A stretch of 64,000 bases of DNA, from contig CANHQZ010000007.1 in the NCBI GenBank assembly GCA_947463125.1, positions 1 through 64,000 on the forward strand, given 5' to 3'. Below the pieces are notes generated by a model that had not been told where the DNA came from, ran no database searches, and was given only the letters and a program-made list of their open reading frames with translations. The DNA is from Flavobacteriales bacterium (GTDB lineage: Bacteria; Bacteroidota; Bacteroidia; NS11-12g; UBA955). Made by a program: the position numbers and the translations under genes. Positions 25,213 through 33,710 of the stretch are shown piece by piece. The first letter of the stretch is position 1; every line of letters starts with the position of its first letter.

Positions 25213-25964
25213 AAAATGTGTTTTATATCCTAACCACAGTAATTGTGCTGGCTGCCTGCGTGAGCAGGACTGAACTGGCCGCCCTGCAGCAGGAATATGC
25301 GGATATCAAAAGTTCCAACAAACAAATTAAACTGGAAACCAGGCTTTATCAGGATTCTCAGAAAAAATGGAATGACACCCTTAATCAGCTGCGGGCTTTC
25401 TATTCAAAAATGGGGGAAAACCAAAAATGGGCAGCAAAACAGAAAATGATGGTCAAACTGAATGATTCCTTGCGGATTGAATCCTGCCTTTTTGCCACCC
25501 GCGAGGAAAAGAACGCCTATCATTACCTCAATTACGCACGCACCAAACCCCGTGAGTTTTGTGAGCGGTTCATTGTTCCAAACTGGGATAAAACCAACAG
25601 CTATCAAAATTCACTGGTGAAAACCATGCGCACTATGGCGCCCGTTCACCCAATATTTCCTGAGTTTAAGCTGTTTCAATCGGCGCTGTGCCATGCCAGA
25701 ACTTCCGGCAAATCGGGCTATGTGGGCCATGACCGTCAAAAAGACCCAAAAACCGGCAGTAAGTGCAACAGTTTTTATACAGGTGAATGCTGTTCCTATG
25801 GACATGAAGATGGTCTGGGTGTTATCATACAGCTGCTGATAGACGATGGTGTACCCAGTCTGGGTCATCGTATTTTGTGCCTGACACATGGTTTCAACAT
25901 GGTAGGTATTTCCATACAACCCCATCAAAAGTATGGTTTCAACTGCGTGCTGGATTTCATGTAA
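25209..25964 (+). CDS. CAP-domain (SCP-like) lipoprotein
   Basis: 251 residues. Signal peptide with lipobox LAAC, then about 80 residues of coiled coil (LAALQQEYADIKSSNKQIK), then a CAP/SCP-PR1-like domain: YLNYARTKPREFCERF, LFQSALCHARTSGKSGYVGH and DGVPSLGHRILCL carry the histidines and acidic residues expected of the CAP cavity. The domain is cysteine-rich (CNSFYTGECCSYGHED), suggesting disulfides in the periplasm or outside the cell. Role unknown; CAP proteins in bacteria are linked to envelope and adhesion functions. Confidence 0.8.
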   Translation: MKNVFYILTTVIVLAACVSRTELAALQQEYADIKSSNKQIKLETRLYQDSQKKWNDTLNQLRAFYSKMGENQKWAAKQKMMVKLNDSLRIESCLFATREEKNAYHYLNYARTKPREFCERFIVPNWDKTNSYQNSLVKTMRTMAPVHPIFPEFKLFQSALCHARTSGKSGYVGHDRQKDPKTGSKCNSFYTGECCSYGHEDGLGVIIQLLIDDGVPSLGHRILCLTHGFNMVGISIQPHQKYGFNCVLDFM

Positions 25965-25968
25965 CGTG

Positions 25969-26003
25969 AAGATTTGACAACTTTTGAGAAGTTGTCAAAT
26001 CTT
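25969..26003. repeat. 14-bp perfect stem hairpin, dispersed repeat family
   Basis: Arms AAGATTTGACAACT and AGTTGTCAAATCTT with a 7-base loop. It lies 4 bases after the CAP lipoprotein gene and may end its transcript although no T-run follows. A related element is at 47037-47066. Confidence 0.8.
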
Positions 26004-26041
26004 ATACAGCGCTATCCTTTCCCAACATGCTTTCCCGTTCC

Positions 26042-26049
26042 TATCTTTG
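26042..26049 (+). promoter_or_regulatory. -7 box TATCTTTG of pheT
   Basis: Exact TAnnTTTG, six bases before the pheT ATG; this also decides that the start is 26056, not the upstream in-frame codon at 25984. Confidence 0.65.
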
Positions 26050-26055
26050 CAACAC

Positions 26056-28386
26056 ATGCGCATTTCTTATTCATGGCTTCGTGATTTTGTGGGCGATACC
26101 CACAGCGCTGCTGAAATTGCAGACCGGCTGAGCGTTTCCGGGCTGGAGGTAGAACACCTGGAAGCCGTGGATTCCATTCCCGGCGGACTGCGGGGCTTTG
26201 TTATCGGGCATGTGCTTACCTGCGAAAAACACCCTAACGCTGATAAACTGCATGTCACCACCGTGGATATTGGCACCGGCGAGCCTCAGCCTATTGTTTG
26301 CGGTGCACCCAATGTTGCCGCAGGCCAAAAAGTTATCGTAGCCCTGCCCGGAACCGAAGTAACCGTGCCCGGAAAAGGAACTTTCACCATTGGCGAAGCC
26401 AAAATACGCGGAGAAATCAGCCGGGGCATGATTTGCGCCGATGACGAATGCGGACTGGGCACCTCGCACGACGGTATCCGTGTTTTACCCGCAGATGCGC
26501 CTGCCGGCATGCCCGCAGCCCAATATTTTAAAGTAATTTCCGATACGGTACTGGACATCGGGCTCACCGCCAACCGGGGAGATGCAGCCTCGCACCTGGG
26601 TGTTGCCAGGGATGTTGCAGCCCTGTTTGGGAAAAGCCTTTCTATGCCAAAAATCCCCGAATTCAGCGGTCCTGCAGCCGCTTTTGAAATCCATATTGAA
26701 AATTCTGCCCTCTGCAGCCGCTATGTGGCCCTGCAAATCAGCGGTGTAAAAGTCACCTCCTCTCCGGAATGGATGCAGAACCGCCTGCGCAGCATCGGCA
26801 TAGAACCCATCAACAACATCGTGGATTGCACCAATTATGTGCTGCACGAACTGGGACAACCCCTGCACGCGTTTGATGCCGATAAACTGAAAGGCGACCG
26901 CATTTCGGTGCGCATGGCAAAAACGGGAGAAACCCTCACCACGCTGGATAAGCAGGACAGAAAACTGACTGACAAAGACCTAATCATTGCCGATGCGGAA
27001 AGCCCTGTGGCCCTGGCCGGTGTGTTTGGCGGCCTGCACAGCGGTGTTTCTGCCGATACGGTAACCATTGTGCTGGAAAGCGCCTGTTTCCGCGCCGGCA
27101 GCGTGCGCAAAACCGCACGAAACCATACCCTGAATACCGATGCCTCCTTCCGTTTTGAACGAGGCACCGATATGGAAATGTGTAAAAAAGCCGCCCTGCG
27201 CGCCGCCGCACTGATAGTGGAAACGGCCGGTGGCACTGTTACGGCCCTCTCCGATGTGTATCCGCAACCCTACAGGGCTGCAACCATCGCCCTGAACACC
27301 GAAAAACTGCGCCGGTTTGCAGGCATGGATATTGACGATAAAGCCTGCGCGAAAATCCTGTCGGATCTGGGTTTTGGCGTTGCCGAAAACAGCCATCAAC
27401 TTACCGTTTCTGTTCCCTCATGGCGCAACGACGTAGAACAGGAAGTAGACCTGGTGGAGGAAGTGATGCGTATCCATGGCTTCGACAACGTGCCTTTACG
27501 GGGCAAAATGCAGGTATCGCTGGGTGGTTTTGGCGGTAACCGCAACCGCGATTGGAAAAACCGAGCAGGAAAAACCCTGCAGGCCAATGGTTTCTATGAA
27601 ATCATCAACAACAGCCTGGGTGCAGAAAACACGCACCGTCAGTTTTCAGAAAATACAGTTATCCTTACCAACCCGCTGAGCAATGACATGGCTGCCATGC
27701 GGGCTTCGCTGCTTCCCGGCATGCTTCTAGCTGCGCAGTACAACCGCAACCGCAAAAACAGCGATATCCGCTTCTATGAATTTGGTCGCACCTACCAAAC
27801 CGGAAAATCCGGTTTTCAAGAAACCGAAATGCTGGGACTGCTGATGCTGGGCAACGATGTAAACGAGAGCTGGCGCAAAAAAGCCGAAAAACTGGACTTT
27901 TACCACTTGAAAGAAGCCGTGTCACGCGTTCAACAGGCCATTGGCAGCAAGGTTAACCCAGAATTGTGGAATCTACAGCACGTAGACCCAAAAATATTGA
28001 AGGGTTACGATCTTGAAGGGGATGTATGGTATGCCGAAATTGCCTGGAAAACCCTTACAGATGGCATTAACACAACCGGATTCAAGGTAATTGAACCACC
28101 CCGATTCCCGCGCATGCGCAGGGATTTGAGTTTGGTGATTGACCGCACAGTTCCGTATGCCGATCTGGAAAAGATTGCCCTTTCGCAGAAAATTGATATC
28201 TTGCAGGAAATGAACGTGTTTGACGTGTTTGAAGGCAAACCCCTGGAAGCAGGGAAAAAAGCCGTTGCCATCTCGTTTTCGCTAGGAATGGCTGAACGCA
28301 CACTCACAGATACGGAGGCAGATCAGGCTATGAGCACCCTGATGAAAGCCTTCGAAAACAAAGCAGGAGCTGTTATCCGTAAGTAA
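26056..28386 (+). CDS. pheT: Phenylalanine-tRNA ligase beta subunit
   Basis: 776 residues. Partner of PheS (not in the window) in charging tRNA-Phe. Starts MRISYSWLRDF; an EMAP/tRNA-binding OB domain follows (about 40-150, VIGHVLTCEKHPNADKLHV and EIRGEISRGMICADDECGLG-like block), then B3/B4 with the editing region (NNIVDCTNYVLHELGQPLHAFD), B5 (about 385-460), the catalytic-like core (RMHIRRPVSVR-type block VEEVMRIHGFDNVP), and a C-terminal FDX-ACB anticodon-binding domain (PPRFPRMRRDLSLV, AVAISFSLG). Full length. First gene of the pheT-coiled coil-zapA-rny group. Confidence 0.97.
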   Translation: MRISYSWLRDFVGDTHSAAEIADRLSVSGLEVEHLEAVDSIPGGLRGFVIGHVLTCEKHPNADKLHVTTVDIGTGEPQPIVCGAPNVAAGQKVIVALPGTEVTVPGKGTFTIGEAKIRGEISRGMICADDECGLGTSHDGIRVLPADAPAGMPAAQYFKVISDTVLDIGLTANRGDAASHLGVARDVAALFGKSLSMPKIPEFSGPAAAFEIHIENSALCSRYVALQISGVKVTSSPEWMQNRLRSIGIEPINNIVDCTNYVLHELGQPLHAFDADKLKGDRISVRMAKTGETLTTLDKQDRKLTDKDLIIADAESPVALAGVFGGLHSGVSADTVTIVLESACFRAGSVRKTARNHTLNTDASFRFERGTDMEMCKKAALRAAALIVETAGGTVTALSDVYPQPYRAATIALNTEKLRRFAGMDIDDKACAKILSDLGFGVAENSHQLTVSVPSWRNDVEQEVDLVEEVMRIHGFDNVPLRGKMQVSLGGFGGNRNRDWKNRAGKTLQANGFYEIINNSLGAENTHRQFSENTVILTNPLSNDMAAMRASLLPGMLLAAQYNRNRKNSDIRFYEFGRTYQTGKSGFQETEMLGLLMLGNDVNESWRKKAEKLDFYHLKEAVSRVQQAIGSKVNPELWNLQHVDPKILKGYDLEGDVWYAEIAWKTLTDGINTTGFKVIEPPRFPRMRRDLSLVIDRTVPYADLEKIALSQKIDILQEMNVFDVFEGKPLEAGKKAVAISFSLGMAERTLTDTEADQAMSTLMKAFENKAGAVIRK

Positions 28387-28388
28387 CT

Positions 28389-28679
28389 ATGCAAAATCTC
28401 AGCACACGACTCTCTGAAATCCGCACCAAAGTCGAAAAACTGGTGGAGGAAAATCGTTTGCTCAAAAACGAGAATGAATCGATGCGGGACCGAATTGAGG
28501 GGCTTGAAAGAACCGTGGAATTGCAAAAAAATACCTTGTCGGAGCTTACAGAACAAAATAAATTGATTAAACTTGCAAAGAATTTAGCCCCGGAAGATTC
28601 GGATACTGAAGAAATCAAAAATAAAGTAAACGAACTGATAGGGGAAATTGACAGGTGTATTGATCTGTTAAACGAATAA
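28389..28679 (+). CDS. Short coiled-coil protein before zapA (ZapB-like candidate)
   Basis: 96 residues, almost entirely heptad repeats (VEKLVEENRLLKNENESMRD, ERTVELQKNTLSELTEQNKL) with a short helical tail. No signal or membrane span. It starts 2 bases after pheT and ends 9 bases before zapA. Its size, coiled coil and position suggest a divisome accessory protein analogous to ZapB, but similarity to true ZapB is not demonstrable from such low-complexity sequence. Confidence 0.78.
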   Translation: MQNLSTRLSEIRTKVEKLVEENRLLKNENESMRDRIEGLERTVELQKNTLSELTEQNKLIKLAKNLAPEDSDTEEIKNKVNELIGEIDRCIDLLNE

Positions 28680-28688
28680 AATGTAAGC

Positions 28689-28976
28689 GTGCGACCTGAA
28701 GACAAAATTTCCGTACGTGTGGCCCTGGCAGGCAAGGTTCTGCCGCTGAGAGTGGCGCCCCGCGATGAAGAATTTGTGAAAACAGCCGCACGGATGCTGA
28801 ATAAACGCATGGAAGACTTTAAAGCATTCCATGCAGGAGACGAAACCGACCGCCTGGCCTGGGCGGCACTGGACTTTACCGGAGATCTGCTGCGCCTTAG
28901 GGCGGAAAGGCAGGAAGAAAATCCGGCATGGGAACAGGACTTGCAGCAAATCGAGCAACTGCTGCAGGGGTATTGA
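28689..28976 (+). CDS. zapA: Cell division protein ZapA
   Basis: 95 residues with the ZapA layout: beta-hairpin (ISVRVALAGKVLPLRVAP), EEFVKTAARMLNKRMEDF helix, and a C-terminal coiled coil (LRAERQEENPAWEQDLQQIE). ZapA binds and bundles FtsZ filaments at mid-cell. The start is GTG at 28689. Co-transcribed with the upstream coiled-coil gene, and 74 bases ahead of rny. Confidence 0.9.
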   Translation: MRPEDKISVRVALAGKVLPLRVAPRDEEFVKTAARMLNKRMEDFKAFHAGDETDRLAWAALDFTGDLLRLRAERQEENPAWEQDLQQIEQLLQGY

Positions 28977-29050
28977 TCCACACATCCTTTTTACTCGTTT
29001 AGCGCTTAGTTCACCTTCACCAAAACAAAAAAGAAGGAGAAAAAACACAC

Positions 29051-30592
29051 ATGGAAATCGTAGTATTCAGCCTTGCCGGCATTCTTATCGGTCTGGCTCT
29101 CGGATATGTCGTATTTATTTTGCTCAGACGCAAACAAATCGAAGCCGAGCGCAAATCACTGATTGAAGAAGCCAAACTGCAGGGCGAAAATTTAAAGAAA
29201 GACCGGATTCTGGAAGCCAAGGAAAAGTACATGGCCCTGAAATCCGAGCACGAAAAAGAGATCAACCGGCGCAATCAGGAAATGTCCAACGCCGAAAACC
29301 GCATCCGTCAAAAGGAACAGAGCTGGGATCAGAAACTTCAAAATGCAAAACAGAAAGAGGATGAGCTGGCCAAGGCCCGCGAAACCTTCGAAGCCCAGAT
29401 GGAAGGCCTGAAAACCAAACAGCGCGAAGTGGAAGCCATGCGCGAGCAGCAATTGCAGCAACTGGAAAAAATGGCCGGACTGAGTGCAGCAGAAGCCAAA
29501 GAACAAATGCTGGAGAACATCCGCATTAAATCCCACAACGAAGGTCTGGCCATTGCCAAAAATATTGTGGAAGAGGCCAAACTCAGCGCCACCCGCGATG
29601 CCAAGCGCATTGTGCTGCAAACCATTCAGCGTACTGCCGCAGAAACCGCCATCGACAACACCGTTACCTCATTCCCGCTCGAGAATGATGACGTGAAAGG
29701 TCGTATCATCGGCCGCGAAGGCCGAAACATCAAGGCGTTCGAAGCCGCTACCGGCGTTGAAATCCTGATTGACGACACCCCCGAAACCATTGTGCTCAGC
29801 TGCTATGACCCCATCCGCAGGGAAATTGCCCGCGTATCGCTGGAGCGCCTGATTAAAGATGGTCGTATTCACCCCGCCCGCATTGAGGAAGTGGTGGAGA
29901 AAACCAAAAAGCAGATTGAGGAAGAAGTAGTGGAATGGGGTGAAAGAACCGTTGTAGACCTCGGAATTACCGGTCTACACCCTGAACTCATCCGCTATGT
30001 AGGCCGCATGCGCTTCCGTAGCAGTTTCGGGCAGAACCTGCTGAAACACAGCCGCGAAGTAGCCCGCCTGTGCGCTACCATGGCCGCAGAAATGGGACTG
30101 AACGTGAAACTGGCCAAACGCGCCGGTCTGCTGCACGATATCGGCAAAGTGCCTGATACCGACGAAGAAACACCACACGCATTGCTGGGTATGAAACTAT
30201 GCGAAAAGTATGGCGAACACCCCGAAGTAATCAACGCGGTGGGTGCCCACCACGACGAAATTGAAATGACAAGCCTGCTCAGCCCTGTCATTCAGGCATG
30301 CGATGCCATATCTGGTTCAAGACCCGGCGCACGCCGCGGCGATGAGCAGTATGTTCAGCGCATTAAGGACATGGAAACCATGGCCCTCGGTTATCCCGGC
30401 GTGGAAAAGGCATTCGCCATTCAGGCGGGCCGCGAACTGCGCATCATTATGAGTGCCGAAAAAAGCACCGACGATCAGGCCGATGTGCTGGCATTCGAAA
30501 TCAGCAACCGCATCATGACCGAAATGCGTTATCCCGGACAGGTGAAAATCACCGTTATCCGCGAGAAACGCAGCGTGGGCGTTGCCAAATAA
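29051..30592 (+). CDS. rny: Ribonuclease Y
   Basis: 513 residues. Membrane-anchored endoribonuclease that starts mRNA turnover. N-terminal span (VVFSLAGILIGLALGYVVF), long coiled coil (about 30-200), KH domain (GRIIGREGRNIKAFEAATGV), then the HD domain with LLHDIGKVPDTDEE and NAVGAHHDEIEM carrying the metal-binding HD residues. Full length. The coding region ends just before a strong terminator hairpin. Confidence 0.97.
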   Translation: MEIVVFSLAGILIGLALGYVVFILLRRKQIEAERKSLIEEAKLQGENLKKDRILEAKEKYMALKSEHEKEINRRNQEMSNAENRIRQKEQSWDQKLQNAKQKEDELAKARETFEAQMEGLKTKQREVEAMREQQLQQLEKMAGLSAAEAKEQMLENIRIKSHNEGLAIAKNIVEEAKLSATRDAKRIVLQTIQRTAAETAIDNTVTSFPLENDDVKGRIIGREGRNIKAFEAATGVEILIDDTPETIVLSCYDPIRREIARVSLERLIKDGRIHPARIEEVVEKTKKQIEEEVVEWGERTVVDLGITGLHPELIRYVGRMRFRSSFGQNLLKHSREVARLCATMAAEMGLNVKLAKRAGLLHDIGKVPDTDEETPHALLGMKLCEKYGEHPEVINAVGAHHDEIEMTSLLSPVIQACDAISGSRPGARRGDEQYVQRIKDMETMALGYPGVEKAFAIQAGRELRIIMSAEKSTDDQADVLAFEISNRIMTEMRYPGQVKITVIREKRSVGVAK

Positions 30593-30610
30593 AATTGTAC
30601 CCAAACCAAA

Positions 30611-30646
30611 CAATAAAGGCGGATTTTCATCCGCCTTTATTGTTTT
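30611..30646. terminator. Terminator after rny
   Basis: 13-bp stem CAATAAAGGCGGA/TCCGCCTTTATTG with a 6-base loop, then TTTT. It sits between convergent genes and may serve both. Confidence 0.88.
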
Positions 30647-30655
30647 AAAAAGCCA

Positions 30656-31231
30656 TTACGCCGCTTTGGATCTTATGTAGCGGTTCACTTCTTCATTCGG
30701 CACCAGGGTATCGAAATCATCGCGTACGGGTCGAATGTGTGCAGTGCCGTTAGTAAAGTAGATTTTCGGATTGCGGAAGATGTAGTTGTCAAGGTCAAAA
30801 TTGTATAGCCTCAACGCCTGGGGTGCTATGGCTTGCGGAGTGCAGAGATAGTGATGTTTGGAAACACCCAAATAATCGGCATCGGAAAACATTCCCGGAT
30901 CCAAATACCAACTTAAGCCTAATTTTTGCGTATCAATTCTCCAAAAACTGTAACGGTCAAACTGAGCACCGTCACACCTATACCTGGAGGGGCCCATAAA
31001 CCAGTCGTGCCTGTCCACGAAATACGGGTACATAATGTCAAAAGACGGGGGATTGTTGTGAGCATAAACAGCCCCCCTGAAGGGCAAAACAATGCCTTGT
31101 TTGGCTATGAGTAGGTTTAGATTATGGCGGTTGTAGGTAACATGCCAGAGATAACGATGGTGTAAAACAGGTTTTTCAAGCTCAACAGTGCGGCGAAGCA
31201 CCGGAACATAAACAGCAGGATTTTCTTTCAT
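30656..31231 (-). CDS. Conserved-looking hypothetical cytosolic protein
   Basis: 191 residues, unusually rich in aromatic residues, histidine and proline (HHRYLWHVTYNRHNLNLL, YFVDRHDWFMGPSRYRC, KHHYLCTPQAIAPQALRLYN). No signal peptide or membrane span. No family recognised and no functional motif stands out. It is transcribed alone toward the rny terminator. Upstream of it, in the 255-base gap, is a GC-rich block with several potential stems. Confidence 0.6.
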   Translation of the reverse strand: MKENPAVYVPVLRRTVELEKPVLHHRYLWHVTYNRHNLNLLIAKQGIVLPFRGAVYAHNNPPSFDIMYPYFVDRHDWFMGPSRYRCDGAQFDRYSFWRIDTQKLGLSWYLDPGMFSDADYLGVSKHHYLCTPQAIAPQALRLYNFDLDNYIFRNPKIYFTNGTAHIRPVRDDFDTLVPNEEVNRYIRSKAA

Positions 31232-31260
31232 GATGTAAAGGATTAAGATGCCGGAAACGG

Positions 31261-31375
31261 GGCGGAAAAAGTTGTGAAAAACGCACCCGGCAATCCCTTG
31301 CCATCTCAGTGCTCCCGGTCAAAGAACGAACCCCGGACCCTTGGGCCACGGCTTCCGACAATGGGGAGCGGTAGG
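31261..31375. other. GC-rich block with potential stems in a 255-bp intergenic gap
   Basis: Contains GGCAATCCCTTGCC (31289-31302, 5-bp stem, 4-base loop) and GCTCCC (31311-31316) that can pair with GGGAGC (31364-31369), enclosing GGTC/GACC. Read on the minus strand it would be the 5' leader of the gene at 30656-31231. No tRNA fold can be completed. Confidence 0.4.
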
Positions 31376-31461
31376 TAATTACATCATGACTGAATTAACA
31401 GTTTATCAAAATTACAAAAAATTAATGCCATTTCCAAAAACCTGCATTGATTAAAATTTCG

Positions 31462-31469
31462 CATCTTTG
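31462..31469 (+). promoter_or_regulatory. -7-like box CATCTTTG of the S46 peptidase gene
   Basis: One base off TAnnTTTG, 17 bases before the ATG at 31487. Confidence 0.4.
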
Positions 31470-31486
31470 CATTTCCTTAAATTACC

Positions 31487-33658
31487 ATGAAAAAGACGAT
31501 ATTTTCTTTGTTGCTCTCTGTGTTCAGCATTTTGGGTTTGCGCGCCGATGAAGGCATGTGGCCCCTGACCATGGTGGCAAAACTGCAGGATCCCATGCAG
31601 GCAAAAGGCCTGAAACTGACCGCAGAAGACATTTACAGCATCAACAATGCCTCTCTCAAAGACGCCGTTGTGCGCCTGATGAGCAAACAGGGACGCATGT
31701 TCTGCACCGGCGAAATTATCAGCCGCGAAGGCTTGTTCCTCACCAACCACCACTGCGGTTATGGCGCTATTCAGGAACTGAGCACACCCCAGGACAATAT
31801 TCTCAGCAATGGTTTCTGGGCCAAATCCAAGCAAGAAGAACGTCCTGCCAATTTCAACATTGGTTTGCTGCGCAAAGTAGAAGACGTTACCGATAAGGTT
31901 TTGAACGGAATAGCCGTTAATATGCCGGAATCGGAAAGAAGTAAAGCTGTTACGGAAGCTTCAGGAAAAACCAAAAAGGAACTCGAAGAAAGCCTCGGTG
32001 CAGAAAAAAGCAATTATGTGGTTGAAGTAGTAGCCTTCTGGGGCGGAAACCGCTTTTTGGCCATGTACTACGAGGTTTACCGCGATATCCGCCTGGTGGG
32101 CACACCCCCTGAAAATGTGGGCAAATTCGGCGGCGAAACCGACAACTGGCGCTGGCCCCGTCACACCTGCGATTTTAGCATGTTCCGCATCTACTCGGGT
32201 GAAGACAACAAGCCTGCTGACATGAACAAAAACAACAAGCCCTACGAACCCAAGAAGTTCTTCCCCGTGAGCCTGAAAGGAACCTCTACAGGTGATTTTG
32301 CTATGATTATGGGCTATCCCGGCCGCACCACCCGCTACACCTACAGCGAAGGCGTGCGCTACCTGGGCGGAAAAGAGCGTCCTATGCGTGTGCAGGTGCG
32401 CCGCGACATCATGGATGTATATGAAAAATACATGAAGCAGGATGCTACCATCCGCCTGATGTACAGCGACCGCCTGGCCGGTTTGGGCAACTACTGGAAC
32501 AAGTTCAATGGCGAAGCAGGCGAACTCAGCAAACCCGAAATGTTTGAAAAACGCAAAAAAGTAGAGCGCGAGTTTGAAGCCTGGGTGAAAGCCAACAACA
32601 AACAGGATGTTTATGGCGAAGTAACCTCGCTGTATGACGAAGTGTATCAAAAACTCAATCAGTACGGGCTTTACCCTGTATACCTGCAGGATGGCATTGC
32701 CAACAGTCAGCCCATGACATTTGCACTTCAGTCATCTGTATTGGTGCGCGATGCCAAAGACGGTAAAATGGGTCCTGAAGGCACAAAAATGGCAGAAAGA
32801 ATGGCGGGCATGCTGGACGAAATGTTCAAGGAATTTCATGCGCCCATTGAAAAAGAAGTAATGGCATCGGTGCTGCGCCATTTGTATGAAGACCTGGATC
32901 ACGCCCACCTGCCTGCGAGCCTTACCAATCTCGTGACCAAATACAAGCGTGATTACAACAAACTGGCTGAATATATTTGGAAAACAAGCATGTTTACCGA
33001 CAAGGCAAAACTGGCCAAGTTTCTGAAAGCACCCAATGTGGGCAAACTATTTAAAGATCCCATTTATGCTATCGTTAGCGGTTACAATGCCAAACTAAAC
33101 GTGGACCTGAAGCCTGTTTATGACGATATCAATGCCAAAAAGGCACGCGCTGACCGGTTATTCCTTGCCGGGCTGAGCGAAATGAATCCGGATAAGGCAA
33201 TGGCACCCGATGCCAACGGTACCATGCGCATGACCTACGGAACCGTATTAAACTATGATCCAAAAGACGGTGTAGTTTACAAAGAATTCACCACTGCAAA
33301 AGGTTACCTGGAAAAATACAAGGCAGGTGATTTTGAATTTGATGCTCCCCCGGCCCTGCTGGATCTGATTCGTAAAAAAGATTATGGGCAGTATGCCGAC
33401 AAAGACGGCGAGCTGCACACCTGTTTCCTCACCGACAACGACATTACCGGTGGTAACAGCGGAAGCCCCGTGATTAATGGAAAAGGCGAACTGATTGGTA
33501 CCGCCTTCGACGGCAACTGGGAAGCCATTGCCAGCGACTTCGGCTTTATGCCGGCTGTGCAAAGAACCATCAGCGTGGATATTCGCTTTACCCTGTTTAT
33601 CATGGATAAACTGGGCGGTGCAGGACATCTGCTGAATGAGATGACCATTGTAAAGTAA
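31487..33658 (+). CDS. S46-family dipeptidyl-peptidase (DPP7/DPP11 type)
   Basis: 723 residues with a signal peptide cut near residue 20 (ILGLRA-DEGMW). A chymotrypsin-fold serine peptidase that removes dipeptides from peptide N-termini in the periplasm. The catalytic His lies in FLTNHHCGYGAIQ (85-97), an Asp block in GGETDNWRWPRHTCDFSMFR, and the nucleophile in TGGNSGSPVING (Ser658). Eighteen residues after the Ser is a glycine (FDGNWE, Gly676). This site is Gly in P. gingivalis DPP7 and Arg in DPP11, so preference for hydrophobic rather than acidic P1 residues is likely. Terminator follows. Confidence 0.93.
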   Translation: MKKTIFSLLLSVFSILGLRADEGMWPLTMVAKLQDPMQAKGLKLTAEDIYSINNASLKDAVVRLMSKQGRMFCTGEIISREGLFLTNHHCGYGAIQELSTPQDNILSNGFWAKSKQEERPANFNIGLLRKVEDVTDKVLNGIAVNMPESERSKAVTEASGKTKKELEESLGAEKSNYVVEVVAFWGGNRFLAMYYEVYRDIRLVGTPPENVGKFGGETDNWRWPRHTCDFSMFRIYSGEDNKPADMNKNNKPYEPKKFFPVSLKGTSTGDFAMIMGYPGRTTRYTYSEGVRYLGGKERPMRVQVRRDIMDVYEKYMKQDATIRLMYSDRLAGLGNYWNKFNGEAGELSKPEMFEKRKKVEREFEAWVKANNKQDVYGEVTSLYDEVYQKLNQYGLYPVYLQDGIANSQPMTFALQSSVLVRDAKDGKMGPEGTKMAERMAGMLDEMFKEFHAPIEKEVMASVLRHLYEDLDHAHLPASLTNLVTKYKRDYNKLAEYIWKTSMFTDKAKLAKFLKAPNVGKLFKDPIYAIVSGYNAKLNVDLKPVYDDINAKKARADRLFLAGLSEMNPDKAMAPDANGTMRMTYGTVLNYDPKDGVVYKEFTTAKGYLEKYKAGDFEFDAPPALLDLIRKKDYGQYADKDGELHTCFLTDNDITGGNSGSPVINGKGELIGTAFDGNWEAIASDFGFMPAVQRTISVDIRFTLFIMDKLGGAGHLLNEMTIVK

Positions 33659-33665
33659 TACCGAG

Positions 33666-33693
33666 AGCGGCGCCTGCAGGCGCCGCTTTTTTT
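33666..33693 (+). terminator. Terminator after the S46 peptidase gene
   Basis: Perfect 11-bp stem AGCGGCGCCTG/CAGGCGCCGCT followed by seven T. Confidence 0.9.
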
Positions 33694-33710
33694 CAAACCA
33701 ACAACCCCAA

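Noticed and set aside
25984-26055. 24-codon N-terminal extension of pheT
   Set aside because: The conserved protein begins at MRISYSW, and an exact -7 promoter box lies inside the extension.
31311-31375. tRNA-like stretch (GGTTCG-type sequence on the minus strand)
   Set aside because: No acceptor stem or anticodon arm of correct size can be built, so no tRNA is called.
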